A stretch of 6,038 bases of DNA, from NCBI GenBank assembly GCA_030637775.1, contig DAOWFY010000010.1:1-6038 (forward strand), given 5' to 3'. The position numbers and the translations under genes were made by a program. Under the pieces are notes generated by a model. It was not told the DNA's origin and ran no database searches. It worked only from the letters and a program-made list of their open reading frames with translations. Of this stretch, positions 5,853-6,038 are shown in pieces; the stretch's first letter is position 1, and every line of letters starts with the position of its first letter. Source of the stretch: a bacterium (GTDB lineage: Bacteria; Ratteibacteria; UBA8468).

Positions 5853-6038
5853 ACCCTTCCATACAGAATCACCGGATCACTAAACCCGTGTTTCCACTCT
5901 GCTCGACCCGTCGGTCTCGCAGTCAGGCTTCCTTATGCTTTTACACTCTTCACGTGATTACCAAACACGTTGAGGAAACCTTTGGGCGCCTCAGTTACTT
6001 TTTATGAGGCAACCGCCCCAGTCAAACTGCCCGCCTAA

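Overview
The window comes from a bacterial chromosome of moderate to low G+C. Protein families and the 23S rRNA are clearly bacterial. The metabolic genes (a nickel-pincer racemase family member, a URO-D/MtaA-like protein, a glycerate kinase) fit an anaerobic or fermentative, probably uncultivated lineage. I cannot assign a phylum by reading alone.

Layout. Positions 1-448 (+) hold the C-terminal half of a YmdB-type metallophosphoesterase, cut by the window edge. Convergent to it and overlapping its end by 25 bp is a minus-strand gene (424-1410) for a secreted, probably lipid-anchored protein with two phospholipase-D HKD motifs. The 63-bp gap 1411-1473 carries two divergent, interleaved promoters, each placed so that its mRNA would have almost no leader. 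A compact plus-strand operon follows: a LarA-family 2-hydroxyacid racemase/epimerase (1474-2760), a URO-D-superfamily protein that is not HemE (2757-3854, ATGA overlap), and a GlxK/GarK-type glycerate kinase (3872-5035, strong Shine-Dalgarno). Racemase plus kinase suggests conversion of a 2-hydroxyacid, plausibly L-glycerate to D-glycerate and on to phosphoglycerate. The role of the URO-D-like protein is open.

The right end (about 5016-6038) is the 3' part of a 23S rRNA gene on the minus strand. It is interrupted by a 350-nt group I intron (5315-5664), the most notable element here. Removing it restores the conserved sequence GACAGU|UCGGUC exactly, which places the insertion after E. coli position U2604, next to A2602 and U2609 of the peptidyl-transferase region. 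P1, P10, P3, P4, P5, P6, P7, P8 and GNRA-capped P9 helices can all be drawn by eye. The intron encodes no homing endonuclease.

The operon and the rRNA gene are convergent and collide. A perfect 12-bp hairpin with A and T runs on its two sides (a bidirectional terminator) lies inside the last codons of the glycerate kinase. The kinase stop codon lies inside the 23S 3' end, and no 5S gene follows the 23S.
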